From assembly GCF_025457605.1 (NCBI RefSeq), contig NZ_JAMZFY010000002.1, positions 744,001-808,000 of the forward strand: 64,000 bases of DNA, written 5' to 3'. Below are positions 8,385 to 17,109 of the stretch, one piece after another. The translations under genes were made by a program, and so were the position numbers. The notes below the pieces were generated by a model. That model was not told where the DNA came from. It saw nothing but the letters and a program-made list of their open reading frames with translations, and did not search any database. Numbering within the stretch: position 1 is the first letter of the stretch; the number at the start of each line of letters is the position of its first letter. Origin of the DNA: Haloarcula laminariae. GTDB lineage: Archaea > Halobacteriota > Halobacteria > Halobacteriales > Haloarculaceae.

Positions 8385-10862
8385 TCATTTGTCGCCCTCC
8401 GTCGCCGCCTTCGCGGGCCGCTGGTCCGTTGTCACGCCGGGCTCGTCGGTCCACGGGAAGATGGTGTCGGCGACGGTGCCGCTGGCCCCGTCGTACCGGC
8501 GGAGCCGGTCCCAGACCACGAGCACCGACGGGAGGATGAACATCGACGCCAGATAGGCGTAGACGACCGACAGCGCCGTCAGGAGCCCGAAGTTCCCGAT
8601 GACCGGGTTCAGCGCGAGCACCAGCACGCCGATACCGCCGACGGTCGTCAGCATGCTGCCCGTCAGCGCGCCCCCGGTGCCGACGACGGTCCGTCGCAGC
8701 GCGGGTTCCAGCGCCATACTCTCCCGCTCGTCGGCGAAGCGGTGGACGACGTGGACGGCGTAGTCTGTCCCCAGCCCGACGGTGATGGCGAGGATGCTCC
8801 CGTTGATGGCGTTGAAGTCGATGCCGACGAACCGCATCGTGGCGACGAGGGCGACGACGGCCACCGCGATGGGGATGATGTTCGCGACGCCGAGACTGGG
8901 TTTCCCTTCGAGGACCCAGTAGATGCCGACCAGGAACAGCGACGACCCGACGAGCGTTATCAGCAGGCTCTGGATGACCGTATCGAGGATGAGCGCCCCG
9001 GCCGCGTTGAACACGATGGCGATACCGGTCGGCGAGGCGTCCGCGCGGTAGTTGCCCGCCACCTCGTCGCCGGCGGCCGCTATCTCGGCGTTCGTCGCGG
9101 TGCCGTCGGCCGTGTAGATGACCTGCGTGCTCCGGCGGTCCTCGCTGAGGAACTGGTCCAGCTGGCCGCTCTCGGCGAGCGCGTCGTATATCACCGGGAG
9201 GTTGTCGTCGGGGATGCCGTTGTCGTTGTGGTCGTTGCGGGACACGAGCGCCCGGAACTGCGGGTCCTGCTCGGCGCGGTCCCGGACGAGCGTCACGAGG
9301 CTCGTGACCTCCGCTTCGCGGCCCTCGCCCTCTATCTCGTCGGGCGGGTTCCGGCTGGCCCGGTTGAGCGACTCCAGGGCGTCGTCCCGGCGCAGGTCCC
9401 CCTCGACGTAGACGATTACCTGTTCCTCCTGGTCGAAGTGCCGGTCACGCAGGTTGCGGTTCTCGATAGACTGGAACGACTCGGGCGGCGCGAGCGGGCC
9501 GAGATACTGGAGGAAGTCGGGGGTCTCCTCGGCCGGCTGGAGGTCCTCGGCGTCGAACTCGGTGCTGACGCCGGTCGCGTACCCGCCGACGACGGTCGTA
9601 CTGACGAGCACGACTAGCAGGAAGATGACGGGGGTCCGCTTGGCGATTGAGACGCCGCCCGAGAGCAGTCGTCCGAACGCCGAGTCCTCGGAACCGAGCG
9701 GTTCCTGGCTGAACGTCGGGACCGGGTAGCGCTCCCGCAGGCGGTCGATGTACACCTTCGCGGCCGGGAGGAATATCCCGAAGATGAGGAACGTGAAGAC
9801 GATGCCGACGGCGGCGACCAGCCCGAAGTCCCGGTTGGGCGGGAACGCGCTCACCAGGTTCGAGAGGAAGCCGATGACCGTCGTCCCGGTGACGATGCCG
9901 AAGGCGACGAGCACCTGTCTGTTGGTCACGTCCATCGCGTCGACGATGTCCCGCCCCTCGGCGCGGGCCTCGCGGTAGCGGTTGACGACGTGGATGCCGA
10001 AGTCGATACCGACCGCTATCAACAGCGGCGGTACCGACACCAGCAGGGGGTTGAACGGGATGTCGGCGAACCCGATGAAGCCGAACGTCCAGATGAGCGC
10101 CATCACGATGGCGACGACGCCCAGCGCGAGGTCGACGAGGTCGCGGTAGGCGATGAGCAGGAACGTGACGATGAGGACAAACGCCGCCGGCAACACGATG
10201 CCCAGCGACGTGGTGATGGTGTTCGGCGTGCTCCCGAGTACGCGGATGTCACCGCCGACGGTGCCGACGATGTCCCTGGCTCTTTCCTCCCGGTTGTCTA
10301 TCTCGGCGGCGTCGTGTGTCACGGTCGATTCGGTCACCGAGGCCGACGCGGCCTCCCGGTTGAAGTCCTCGCTGACCGACGAGGTGAACCCGGGGTTGGT
10401 CTCGGCGGTCGTCCGGACGGCCTGGGCCACCTCGCGTTCGGTCGCCCCTTCGAGAACCGTTAGCTGTGCGCCCAGCGTCGTGGCGTCGGGGTCGAGCGTT
10501 CGCGCGACCTGTCTCGCCGGCGAACTCGTCTCGGAGACGCGCATGCCGTCGGCGTCGGCGAGCCGCTCCTGTGCCCGCAACGACTGCACCAGCGACTGCT
10601 TCGACAGCGCGTTGTCGTCCTGCTGGAGCAGCGTCGTCGTGGTCGTCGACTCGCCGAAGGAGGCGCCGAAGTCCCGCTGGATGTCCTGGAACGTCTCGTA
10701 GGAGTCCAAGTCCTCGATGAACTGCTGTTGGCCCGTCTCGGTCTCTATCGCGCTCAGGCCACCGGTAAAGGCGACCGTGACGACCAGGAACAGGAGGACG
10801 ATTCGACCGGGCGAGGTCGCGATGCGCTCGTTTACCCAGTCGATGTAACGCTGGTGGCCCAT
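8385..10862 (-). CDS. RND/MMPL superfamily exporter (copy 2)
   Basis: 825 residues, paralogue of the downstream exporter with the same MxxQRYIDW start and the same two-fold RND layout (GIDFGIHVVNRYREA; GLGTDYAVHVVHRF). The extracytoplasmic motif DHNDNGIPDDN recurs at about residues 541-552. A 51-nt stretch around this motif is identical in DNA between the two copies, from a shared tandem duplication or gene conversion. Its start lies 6 nt after the stop of the COG1361-type secreted protein gene, so the two are almost certainly co-transcribed. Confidence 0.9.
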   Translation of the reverse strand: MGHQRYIDWVNERIATSPGRIVLLFLVVTVAFTGGLSAIETETGQQQFIEDLDSYETFQDIQRDFGASFGESTTTTTLLQQDDNALSKQSLVQSLRAQERLADADGMRVSETSSPARQVARTLDPDATTLGAQLTVLEGATEREVAQAVRTTAETNPGFTSSVSEDFNREAASASVTESTVTHDAAEIDNREERARDIVGTVGGDIRVLGSTPNTITTSLGIVLPAAFVLIVTFLLIAYRDLVDLALGVVAIVMALIWTFGFIGFADIPFNPLLVSVPPLLIAVGIDFGIHVVNRYREARAEGRDIVDAMDVTNRQVLVAFGIVTGTTVIGFLSNLVSAFPPNRDFGLVAAVGIVFTFLIFGIFLPAAKVYIDRLRERYPVPTFSQEPLGSEDSAFGRLLSGGVSIAKRTPVIFLLVVLVSTTVVGGYATGVSTEFDAEDLQPAEETPDFLQYLGPLAPPESFQSIENRNLRDRHFDQEEQVIVYVEGDLRRDDALESLNRASRNPPDEIEGEGREAEVTSLVTLVRDRAEQDPQFRALVSRNDHNDNGIPDDNLPVIYDALAESGQLDQFLSEDRRSTQVIYTADGTATNAEIAAAGDEVAGNYRADASPTGIAIVFNAAGALILDTVIQSLLITLVGSSLFLVGIYWVLEGKPSLGVANIIPIAVAVVALVATMRFVGIDFNAINGSILAITVGLGTDYAVHVVHRFADERESMALEPALRRTVVGTGGALTGSMLTTVGGIGVLVLALNPVIGNFGLLTALSVVYAYLASMFILPSVLVVWDRLRRYDGASGTVADTIFPWTDEPGVTTDQRPAKAATEGDK

Positions 10863-10868
10863 CCGTGG

Positions 10869-12452
10869 CTACCGGAACCGCATGTACCCACCCACGGCCA
10901 GCACCAGGACGAGCACGACGCCGCCGATGACCAGCAGCGGCAGGCCGCCGCCGTCGTTCGGTTCGGTGACCTTTATCTCTTCCCGGTAGGTGTCGGAGAT
11001 GCTCGAGTCACCGTCGGGTTCCTCGTAGCGGAAGTCCAGGGAGATGGGGTACCCTTTCTGAAGCGCGCTCCCCTCCGCGCTGACGCTGAAGGTAATCGTC
11101 TCGGACTCGCCGGGTTCGAGTTCGTCGATATACGCTTCGTCGTCGTCGGCGCTGATGGGCGAGGAGGTGAACACCTTCGCGGTGATGTCCGAGAAGGTCT
11201 GGTTGCGCGTGTTCGTCACCGTGACCTGGATGTTGCCGGACTGGCCGACGCCGATGGTGGTGTTGGCCGAGTCGACGCTGAACTCGTCCTGGCTCGGCCG
11301 AACCTGCGCCTGCGCTTCGAGGGTGTCGCTCTCCGCGCGGTCGCCCTCGCTGTTCCGGTAGCTGGCGACGAAGTCGAACTGCTTTGTCCCCGCCTCGGCG
11401 CTGTCGGTGGCGTCGACGGTGAAGCTCACGTCAGTCGAGTCGCCGGGCGCTAGGTCCCCGACCGCGACCTGTGTCTCCTGTGGCGAGAGGTCGCTCTTGT
11501 CGCTGGCCCAGTTGATGACGACGTTGTCGACGGCGCGTGGCCCGTCGTTCGTCACGGTTGCGGCGACGGTCCCCTCTTCGCCGGCTCTGAGCGAGCTCTC
11601 GACCCCGGAGAGCGAGAAGGTCTGCTCGGGGTCGGGCGTGACACTCACCGAGCTGGTGGCTGACTCCTTGCGGACCCCGTCGGGGTTGTCGAAGGCGACC
11701 GAGAGCTGGAACGGATAGCTCTCGACCTGGGCGTCGTCGGTCGCGGCGATGTCGTACCGGAACGTCCGGCTCTCGCCCGGTGCCCACGAGTCGACCGAAC
11801 GGGTGCTCTCGGTCCGCTCGCCGAACGTCAGCTCCCCGTTCTGGCTCGCCAGCGTGACGTCGCTGTTGTTCGCGGCGGTCTGTCCGGTGTTTTCGACGGT
11901 GACGGCGACGGTCCCGCTGGAACCGACCTGCGCGTTCGAGTCGACGTTCGTCACGTCGAAGGTGGCGTCGTCGCTGACGGTGACGGTGACGGTGCGGGTC
12001 CGCGTGACGCTGCTTTGCTGTCGCACGCCGTCCGAAATCTGGCTGTAGTAGTCGTAGCTCAGCTCCACCGGCACGTTGTAGGTGCCGGGCTCGGCGTTCT
12101 CGTCGACGCTGATGTCGAAACTCGTCGTGGTCGGCGATCCCGTCGGGAGGCTCCCGAGCGACCGCGTGCCGGTCGTAACCGATATCGGAGCCTTGCCGTC
12201 TTCGATGTCGACGGTCAGCCCGCGGGCGGTCGTCACCTCGCTGTTCAGGGACGGGTTCTGCTGGTCACCGATGTCCAGGTCGCCCTTGTTGACGAGCACT
12301 ACCTCGAGCGTGCCCTCCTCGCCTGCGGCGACGGTGTCGTCCTGCAGTGTCGCGGTGATGTCCGGGCTCCCCCTGGTGACAGCGGTGGCGGTTCCGGCGG
12401 CGAGCACGAGCGCGGCAGCGACCAGTAACATCGCGAGTGAGCGTTTTTTCAT
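10869..12452 (-). CDS. COG1361/CARDB-type secreted accessory protein
   Basis: 527 residues. Cleavable signal peptide (KKRSLAMLLVAAALVLAAGTATA), several Ig-like NEW3/CARDB repeats with alternating GDLAPGDS/GELEPGES-type turns (about 30-490), and a single C-terminal TM helix (PLLVIGGVVLVLVLAVGGY) ending in MRFR. In haloarchaea such 'S-layer domain' proteins often precede RND exporters and may form an extracellular adaptor or envelope contact. First gene of the operon with the two exporters. Upstream lies a 276-nt divergent intergenic region with a striking palindrome. Confidence 0.85.
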   Translation of the reverse strand: MKKRSLAMLLVAAALVLAAGTATAVTRGSPDITATLQDDTVAAGEEGTLEVVLVNKGDLDIGDQQNPSLNSEVTTARGLTVDIEDGKAPISVTTGTRSLGSLPTGSPTTTSFDISVDENAEPGTYNVPVELSYDYYSQISDGVRQQSSVTRTRTVTVTVSDDATFDVTNVDSNAQVGSSGTVAVTVENTGQTAANNSDVTLASQNGELTFGERTESTRSVDSWAPGESRTFRYDIAATDDAQVESYPFQLSVAFDNPDGVRKESATSSVSVTPDPEQTFSLSGVESSLRAGEEGTVAATVTNDGPRAVDNVVINWASDKSDLSPQETQVAVGDLAPGDSTDVSFTVDATDSAEAGTKQFDFVASYRNSEGDRAESDTLEAQAQVRPSQDEFSVDSANTTIGVGQSGNIQVTVTNTRNQTFSDITAKVFTSSPISADDDEAYIDELEPGESETITFSVSAEGSALQKGYPISLDFRYEEPDGDSSISDTYREEIKVTEPNDGGGLPLLVIGGVVLVLVLAVGGYMRFR

Positions 12453-12677
12453 TGATAGCGGATAGGGCAGTCTCGGGGGTCGTTCTACAGCGACCGACGG
12501 TCCCCCCGCGGTTCGTCGGCCTCCGAATTTGAGCGGCTACTCAGTCAGCTAAAACTCAGGCGCAATTCACTAATTAGCCTTGTGATTTCTCACGTCCACA
12601 CCGCCGTTTCAGCGGGTCGACGGTTCGACCCGGCGTCTGCCGGCACCGAGGTCCTACCCTAACGTTAATGTACTAAA

Positions 12678-12715
12678 CGAACGTTCGTTCGTCCACGTGG
12701 CCGAACGAACGTTCG
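12678..12715. promoter_or_regulatory. 38-bp near-perfect palindrome, probable operator
   Basis: 18 of 19 base pairs match across the centre at 12696/12697; only 12692/12701 mismatch. It contains two 14-bp sites, CGAACGTTCGTTCG and CGAACGAACGTTCG, with centres 24 bp apart, flanking CCACGTGG. The sites look like TetR/AcrR-type operators. An upstream TATA-like TTAATGTA (about 12665-12672) would put the start of rightward transcription near the centre of the palindrome, so a bound repressor would block the small-ORF/membrane-protein unit. Regulator identity is inferred; the nearby TetR gene is the obvious candidate. Confidence 0.65.
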
Positions 12716-12728
12716 GCTACTGGACACA

Positions 12729-12902
12729 ATGATAGTAGACACACACGCCGGCGCGAACACGTACGAGAAGCACGCACAGACTCATCCCGAGCCCGTCGGG
12801 GTCGAACACGGCACGATAGGTAGCCGGGAAAGCACCGAGGACGTCGTCACGACCGGTCTCGACGGGGCCGCTCACGAACGGCCCGAGGACGGGGGTGACT
12901 GA
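12729..12902 (+). CDS. Small hypothetical protein
   Basis: 57 residues starting MIVDTHAGANTYEKHAQTH, His- and Glu-rich, no TM or cysteines, no family recognised. It starts 14 nt after the palindrome and ends 2 nt before the next gene, so it is probably the first gene of a bicistronic unit with the multi-pass membrane protein. It could instead be a translated leader. Confidence rests mainly on position and spacing. Confidence 0.5.
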   Translation: MIVDTHAGANTYEKHAQTHPEPVGVEHGTIGSRESTEDVVTTGLDGAAHERPEDGGD

Positions 12903-12904
12903 CG

Positions 12905-14029
12905 ATGGCGCTCATCTGGGGGTTCGAGGCCGCCCAGCTCGCCGCCCTGCTCATCTGTGGGTTCGCCGGCGGGGCCTTCGGCGCCGCTATCGGCGCGCTC
13001 CCGGCGTTCTGTTTCACCGGCTTCATGGTGCTCGTCGGCGAGGCCGGCAACGTTCTGGGTATCACCGCCGCCGCCGACGGCGCGGCCAACGCCGCCGGCT
13101 TCGCCATCTCGGGCGGCGGTGTCACCGGCAGTCTCGCCTTTGGCCCGGTCTTCGGGCCCCACGTCGCCTTCGCGGGCGGTGTCGCGGCGGCGGCCTACGC
13201 CGCGAAGAACGACGGGATGCCCGAACCGGACGAGGGCGAATACCACCCCGCGAAGGACATCGCCTACGCGCTGGGTACCCGCCCCGACATCCTCGCCGTC
13301 GGCGGCGTCTTCGGCGTCCTCGGCGTCGCCTTCCGGTGGACCTCCCAGGCGACGCTGGTCCTGCCTGTCGACCCGCCCGCGGTCGGCGTCATCGGCACCG
13401 CCGTCGTCGCGCGCCTCGTCTTCGGCTACCCGCTCATCGGCTCGGCACGCGGCAGCGGCCTGCTGGACATGTCGCCGTTCGAGAACGGGACGATGCGGAC
13501 CGCCACCGACGGCGGTGAGGTCCGGACCGACGGCGGCGCGGCGGAGTCCTACCGGCTCGCCGTCGAGCCGTGGCTCCCCCACCAGTACAAGTGGTCCGGC
13601 GTCGCGATGCTCGGTCTCGTCGCCGGCATCCTCGGGGGGTACATCGGCATCATCACCGGCAGCCCCGTGCTGGCGTTCGGTGTCTCCGCGGCGAGCCTGC
13701 TGTTTCTCAACCTCGGCGTGGCGAAGTTCCCGGTGACCCACCACATGACCCTGCCCGGGAGCTTCCTGGCGATAATGCTCACCACGCCCGCGAGCGAGAC
13801 GTCTGCGTCGCTGGCCGGCTTCTCCGACCCGGTCGCCCTCCTCGCCGCGGGCGCTATCGGCGCCCTGGGGGCGCTCGTCGGCGAGGCGGTCCAGCGTGTC
13901 TTCTACGCGCACTCGGACACCCACTTCGACCCGCCTGCGGCCGCCATCATCGTGACGACGCTGCTGCTGGGACTGCTGTCCTACGCCGGCCTCCTGGCGG
14001 GCATCGGCAACATCCCCGGCACGGTGTGA
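12905..14029 (+). CDS. Multi-pass membrane protein of unknown function
   Basis: 374 residues with about nine or ten hydrophobic segments and Gly/Ala-rich helices. The N-terminal GFAGGAFGAAIGALPAF and a later GLVAGILGGYIGIITGSP look like two related half-repeats, somewhat reminiscent of TctA/DUF112-type transporters, but similarity is too weak to assign a family. A soluble loop rich in Asp/Gly (about 180-220) separates the halves. Its place between the palindrome and a TetR gene, divergent from an RND operon, hints at a role in export or envelope physiology. Confidence 0.75.
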   Translation: MALIWGFEAAQLAALLICGFAGGAFGAAIGALPAFCFTGFMVLVGEAGNVLGITAAADGAANAAGFAISGGGVTGSLAFGPVFGPHVAFAGGVAAAAYAAKNDGMPEPDEGEYHPAKDIAYALGTRPDILAVGGVFGVLGVAFRWTSQATLVLPVDPPAVGVIGTAVVARLVFGYPLIGSARGSGLLDMSPFENGTMRTATDGGEVRTDGGAAESYRLAVEPWLPHQYKWSGVAMLGLVAGILGGYIGIITGSPVLAFGVSAASLLFLNLGVAKFPVTHHMTLPGSFLAIMLTTPASETSASLAGFSDPVALLAAGAIGALGALVGEAVQRVFYAHSDTHFDPPAAAIIVTTLLLGLLSYAGLLAGIGNIPGTV

Positions 14030-14227
14030 GCGGCTCCGTGACGCACAGCTGACCGACCGACCCTTTCCGCACACAATGTCACCCGACCACCAACCGACGT
14101 GCCCATGACAGCGACGCCTCTCCGAACGCGGACGGACCGCCGACACCGTCACCAGTCGGGGGATATCGGGGCCCGACGCCCGTCCGCTCGCCCGCCCGTT
14201 CACCGCTCCCGGCCCCCATCACGAAAG

Positions 14228-14248
14228 TATTTCACTGTCAGTGGAATA
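14228..14248. promoter_or_regulatory. 21-bp imperfect palindrome at the TetR gene start
   Basis: Core CACTGTCAGTG (14233-14243) extended by TATT/AATA arms; 9 of 10 pairs match. It ends 4 nt before the ATG at 14253, overlapping the expected leaderless transcription start, so it is a plausible autoregulatory operator. Its sequence is unlike the 38-bp palindrome upstream. Confidence 0.5.
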
Positions 14249-14252
14249 AGGC

Positions 14253-15035
14253 ATGAACATGGCCGGTGACGTTGCGTTCGGTGGCGAGGCCGCCGATACG
14301 CGCGAGAAGATAATGCACGCCACCTACGCCGCGCTCCGGAAACACGGCTACGCGGGCATCTCCATCTCCAGGCTCGCAGCGGAGGCCGACCTCTCGAAGT
14401 CCTCGTTTTACCACCACTTCGACGGGAAAGACGACATCCTGCTGTCCTTCGCGGAGTACACCATCGAGGAGTTCAACCGCGGGTTCGATACCGAGTCCAC
14501 CGGGGACCCGATAGAGGACCTCTACGCGTTTCTCAACATCCTCGTCGGCGTCCACCCGACGGAACGGGACTCGCGCGATGCCGTCGAGCGGATGGGTATC
14601 TGGCTGGAGCTTCGCTCCCAGGCTATCCACGACTCGGCCTTCCGGGAGCAGTTCACGGAGACCACCGACAGGTACATCGAACAGCTCACCGGGATTATCG
14701 AGGCCGGCGTGGAACAGGGGGCCTTCCGGGACGTGGACGCGGAGCAGACCGCGATATTTCTGCTGACAACCGTCGAGGGCGTGTTCGTGACCGCGACGAC
14801 GCGGACCGACGACCTCCGGCCGGTCATCTGGGAGGCGATGGAGGCGTACATCGACTCCCACCTCATCAGCGACAGCGTCCGGCCCGTGGAGGGGTACCAG
14901 TTCGGCGACACCGCCAATTCGCGGGACAGCCGTCCGAGCCGCTGGACCGCCCGACGACCGACCGGCCAGCCGTACGCCTCCCGGGACACGCTGGAGAAGA
15001 ACCTGCGCGAGCCCGGCGACGACGGCACTGAGTAG
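14253..15035 (+). CDS. TetR/AcrR family transcriptional regulator
   Basis: 260 residues. N-terminal TetR helix-turn-helix (about 17-63: REKIMHATYAALRKHGYAG, SISRLAAEADLSKSSFYHHF), then the usual all-helical ligand domain to about residue 210. The last 50 residues form an Arg/Asp-rich, probably disordered tail, longer than typical. Two starts are possible (MNM or the Met two codons in); the first is used. It probably represses itself through the adjacent 21-bp palindrome and may control the neighbouring membrane-protein and RND units in response to a hydrophobic ligand. Confidence 0.9.
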   Translation: MNMAGDVAFGGEAADTREKIMHATYAALRKHGYAGISISRLAAEADLSKSSFYHHFDGKDDILLSFAEYTIEEFNRGFDTESTGDPIEDLYAFLNILVGVHPTERDSRDAVERMGIWLELRSQAIHDSAFREQFTETTDRYIEQLTGIIEAGVEQGAFRDVDAEQTAIFLLTTVEGVFVTATTRTDDLRPVIWEAMEAYIDSHLISDSVRPVEGYQFGDTANSRDSRPSRWTARRPTGQPYASRDTLEKNLREPGDDGTE

Positions 15036-15103
15036 CCGGTCGCCGGCGCTCGGTTCGCGCTGCTCGCGGTCTGGTGCTTCCCGTCGCCGGTCTCACCGCG
15101 GCA

Positions 15104-15682
15104 TCAGTCGCCGCTGCGCTCGATGGACCTGTAGGTCTCGTAGATGGTCTCGAACTCGTCCAGCTCGTCCCGGAGCGCGTTTTCGAGCTCCTCGGCCCGC
15201 GCTTCCAGCGCCGCGTACTCCCTGCTGTCCGCGAGCCCCTCGGCGGACCGCTGTGCCTCCAGCACCTGTAGCTTCGACGTTATCTGGAAGAACTCGTTCA
15301 GCCGGTCGTCCCCGTCTCGCCCGCCCAGGTGCTGTTCCAGCGTCGAGAGCAGCAACTCCCCGTCGACGGGTTTCTGGAGGTAGTCGTCGAAGTCCATCTC
15401 GATGATGTTGAGGTCCGGGTCGACGGCGGTCAGCATGATGACGACGCCCTCGTACCCCCGGTCCCGGAGCCTGGTCAGGACCTCGTCGCCGTGGCAGTCC
15501 GGCATCCGGCGGTCGAGCAGTATCGCGTCGACGCCCGGACCGGCCCGTTCGAGCGCCTCCTCGCCGCCGTGGGCGACACTGGTCTCGTAGGTCGTTCCGA
15601 TTCTGAGCGCCTGTGTCTCAGCCACGTCGGGCTCGTCGTCGACCACGAGGACGTGCGCCCGCCGGTCCGTATCGTGTGGCAC
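15104..15682 (-). CDS. HalX-domain response regulator (1)
   Basis: 192 residues. N-terminal receiver with acidic pair D15/D16, phospho-acceptor D57 in LLDRRMP, and the conserved Lys in DYLQKP; C-terminal helical HalX domain (about 125-190, coiled-coil rich) found almost only in haloarchaea. No DNA-binding motif of known type. A paralogue of the same size lies 0.7 kb away with a membrane PAS-like protein between. No kinase is adjacent. Confidence 0.92.
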   Translation of the reverse strand: MPHDTDRRAHVLVVDDEPDVAETQALRIGTTYETSVAHGGEEALERAGPGVDAILLDRRMPDCHGDEVLTRLRDRGYEGVVIMLTAVDPDLNIIEMDFDDYLQKPVDGELLLSTLEQHLGGRDGDDRLNEFFQITSKLQVLEAQRSAEGLADSREYAALEARAEELENALRDELDEFETIYETYRSIERSGD

Positions 15683-15799
15683 CGGTCGTCATTGTGCCCG
15701 CAGGAAGTTACCTCTTTGCGAGGAACCATCCCGAGCGTCGCCAGTCCCGCCACTCCGTCCCGAAAGAAGTTAACAGATGGGCTGCCGACTCCCACTCGA

Positions 15800-16405
15800 A
15801 TGAGCGAGCAGTCAGACAGGGGGGCCGGCGGGAGCCCGCAGCTCGGTAGCCTCCTGACTGTCGTCGGGTGGATTGCGGTCGGGGCGGTGTCGCTCGCCAT
15901 CGGGCTGGCCGTGCTCGATACCGTCGTCGTACTGCCTTTCTCCCGGGAGGTGGCCGTCGGGCTCGGCCTCGCGCTGGGCGGCGGCGTCGGCGGTGTCGCC
16001 CGGCTCTTCCGGCCCGGCGCCCTCGCCGAATCGCCCGACCAGACGATGACGGTCGATGTCGACACCGACGCCTCGGAGACGCCGACGCCCGAGCCGGCGG
16101 ACCTCTTCGCCGGTCACCCGGACCCCGTGCTGTACTACGCGGCCGAGGGCCACGGGCCGGTCGTTCGGGCGGTCAACACGGCGTTCGGCGAGACCTTCGA
16201 CGTCCCGACCGACCGGCTCGAAGACACCCCGCTTCCTGAGGCCCTCCTGGTGACCGGCGAGGAGACGGTCGACGCCGAGGCGGTCACGGCCGGTGGGCTC
16301 GACCGCATCGTCGACTGCGAGACGACGGTCGGGACCGCACGGTTCCGGCTCAGAACGGTGGCGAACGGCGAGACCGGCTATCTGCTGTACACGCCGCAGA
16401 ACTAG
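15800..16405 (+). CDS. Two-TM protein with PAS-like C-terminal domain
   Basis: 201 residues from MSEQSDRGAGG. Two hydrophobic helices (about 18-45 and 48-70) are followed by an Asp/Pro linker and a domain starting LFAGHPDPVLYYA with AVNTAFGETFDVP, which has the look of a PAS fold. It has no kinase or effector domain. Sitting between two HalX regulators, it could be a membrane sensor subunit in the same pathway; that link is inference. Its TAG stop abuts the stop of the next, convergent gene with no gap. Confidence 0.7.
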   Translation: MSEQSDRGAGGSPQLGSLLTVVGWIAVGAVSLAIGLAVLDTVVVLPFSREVAVGLGLALGGGVGGVARLFRPGALAESPDQTMTVDVDTDASETPTPEPADLFAGHPDPVLYYAAEGHGPVVRAVNTAFGETFDVPTDRLEDTPLPEALLVTGEETVDAEAVTAGGLDRIVDCETTVGTARFRLRTVANGETGYLLYTPQN

Positions 16406-16981
16406 TCAGCTCGGCCGGCGCGTGATGTCCTGGAACGCGGTGTCGATATCCTCGAAGTCCGAGAGCGCGTCGTCCATCTCCGCCTGGAGCGTCTCGGCCC
16501 GCCGTTCGAGCGACTCGACGCCCTCGTTGCCGTCGAGCGTCTGGGCCGTCTTCTCCCCTTTCAGCAGGGCGAGTTTCGACGTGACCTCCAGATACTCCGT
16601 GAGCCGGTCGTCGTACCGCCTGGCGGCGAGTTGCTGGTCGATGGCAGCCACCAGGTCCGCCTTCTCGACGGGCTTGCAGAGGTAGTCGTCGAAGGGCATG
16701 TCGATGATGTCGAAGTCGGGGTCCACCGCCGTTATCATGATGACCCGCGTCGAGATATCCCGGTCCCGTATCTCCTCTAACACCTCGTCGCCGCCGATGT
16801 CCGGCATCCGCCGGTCGAGCAACACCACGTCGATTTCGTCGTCCAGCCTGTCGAGTGCGGCCCCGCCCCCGTAGGCCGTCTCCGTCTCGTACCGGTCGCG
16901 GAGGCGCAACGCGTAGACGTCAGCCACCTCCGCCTCGTCGTCGACGACGAGGACGGTTGCGTCCGCAGTAGACTCTGACAC
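16406..16981 (-). CDS. HalX-domain response regulator (2)
   Basis: 191 residues with GTG start. Receiver with D14/D15, phospho-acceptor D56 (LLDRRMP), Lys in DYLCKP, and a HalX C-terminus; clear paralogue of the regulator at 15104-15682. A TATA-like AATTATATG on the minus strand about 27 nt upstream (17003-17011) fits a leaderless transcript beginning at the GTG. An inverted repeat overlaps the start codon. Confidence 0.92.
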   Translation of the reverse strand: MSESTADATVLVVDDEAEVADVYALRLRDRYETETAYGGGAALDRLDDEIDVVLLDRRMPDIGGDEVLEEIRDRDISTRVIMITAVDPDFDIIDMPFDDYLCKPVEKADLVAAIDQQLAARRYDDRLTEYLEVTSKLALLKGEKTAQTLDGNEGVESLERRAETLQAEMDDALSDFEDIDTAFQDITRRPS

Positions 16982-16998
16982 AGTAGTCTATACTGTCA
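16976..16998. promoter_or_regulatory. Inverted repeat overlapping HalX regulator 2 start
   Basis: Arms TGACACAGTA and TACTGTCA (reverse TGACAGTA, one-base bulge) separated by 5 nt, covering the GTG start and the predicted transcription start. A candidate operator or, less likely, an RNA hairpin at the 5' end of the message. Confidence 0.4.
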
Positions 16999-17109
16999 CG
17001 AGCGGGCATATAATTATTGTGTGGCGAGCGATTCCGGCCCGTCAGCCGGTCTTCACGAGGCACGTAACGGAACTTTAAAGATTGCGTCACGGCCAGATTG
17101 ATAGTAGGA

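Noticed and set aside
12453-12677. Riboswitch in the leader of the COG1361-RND operon
   Set aside because: The leader could be about 90 nt but I see no conserved riboswitch core or paired architecture.
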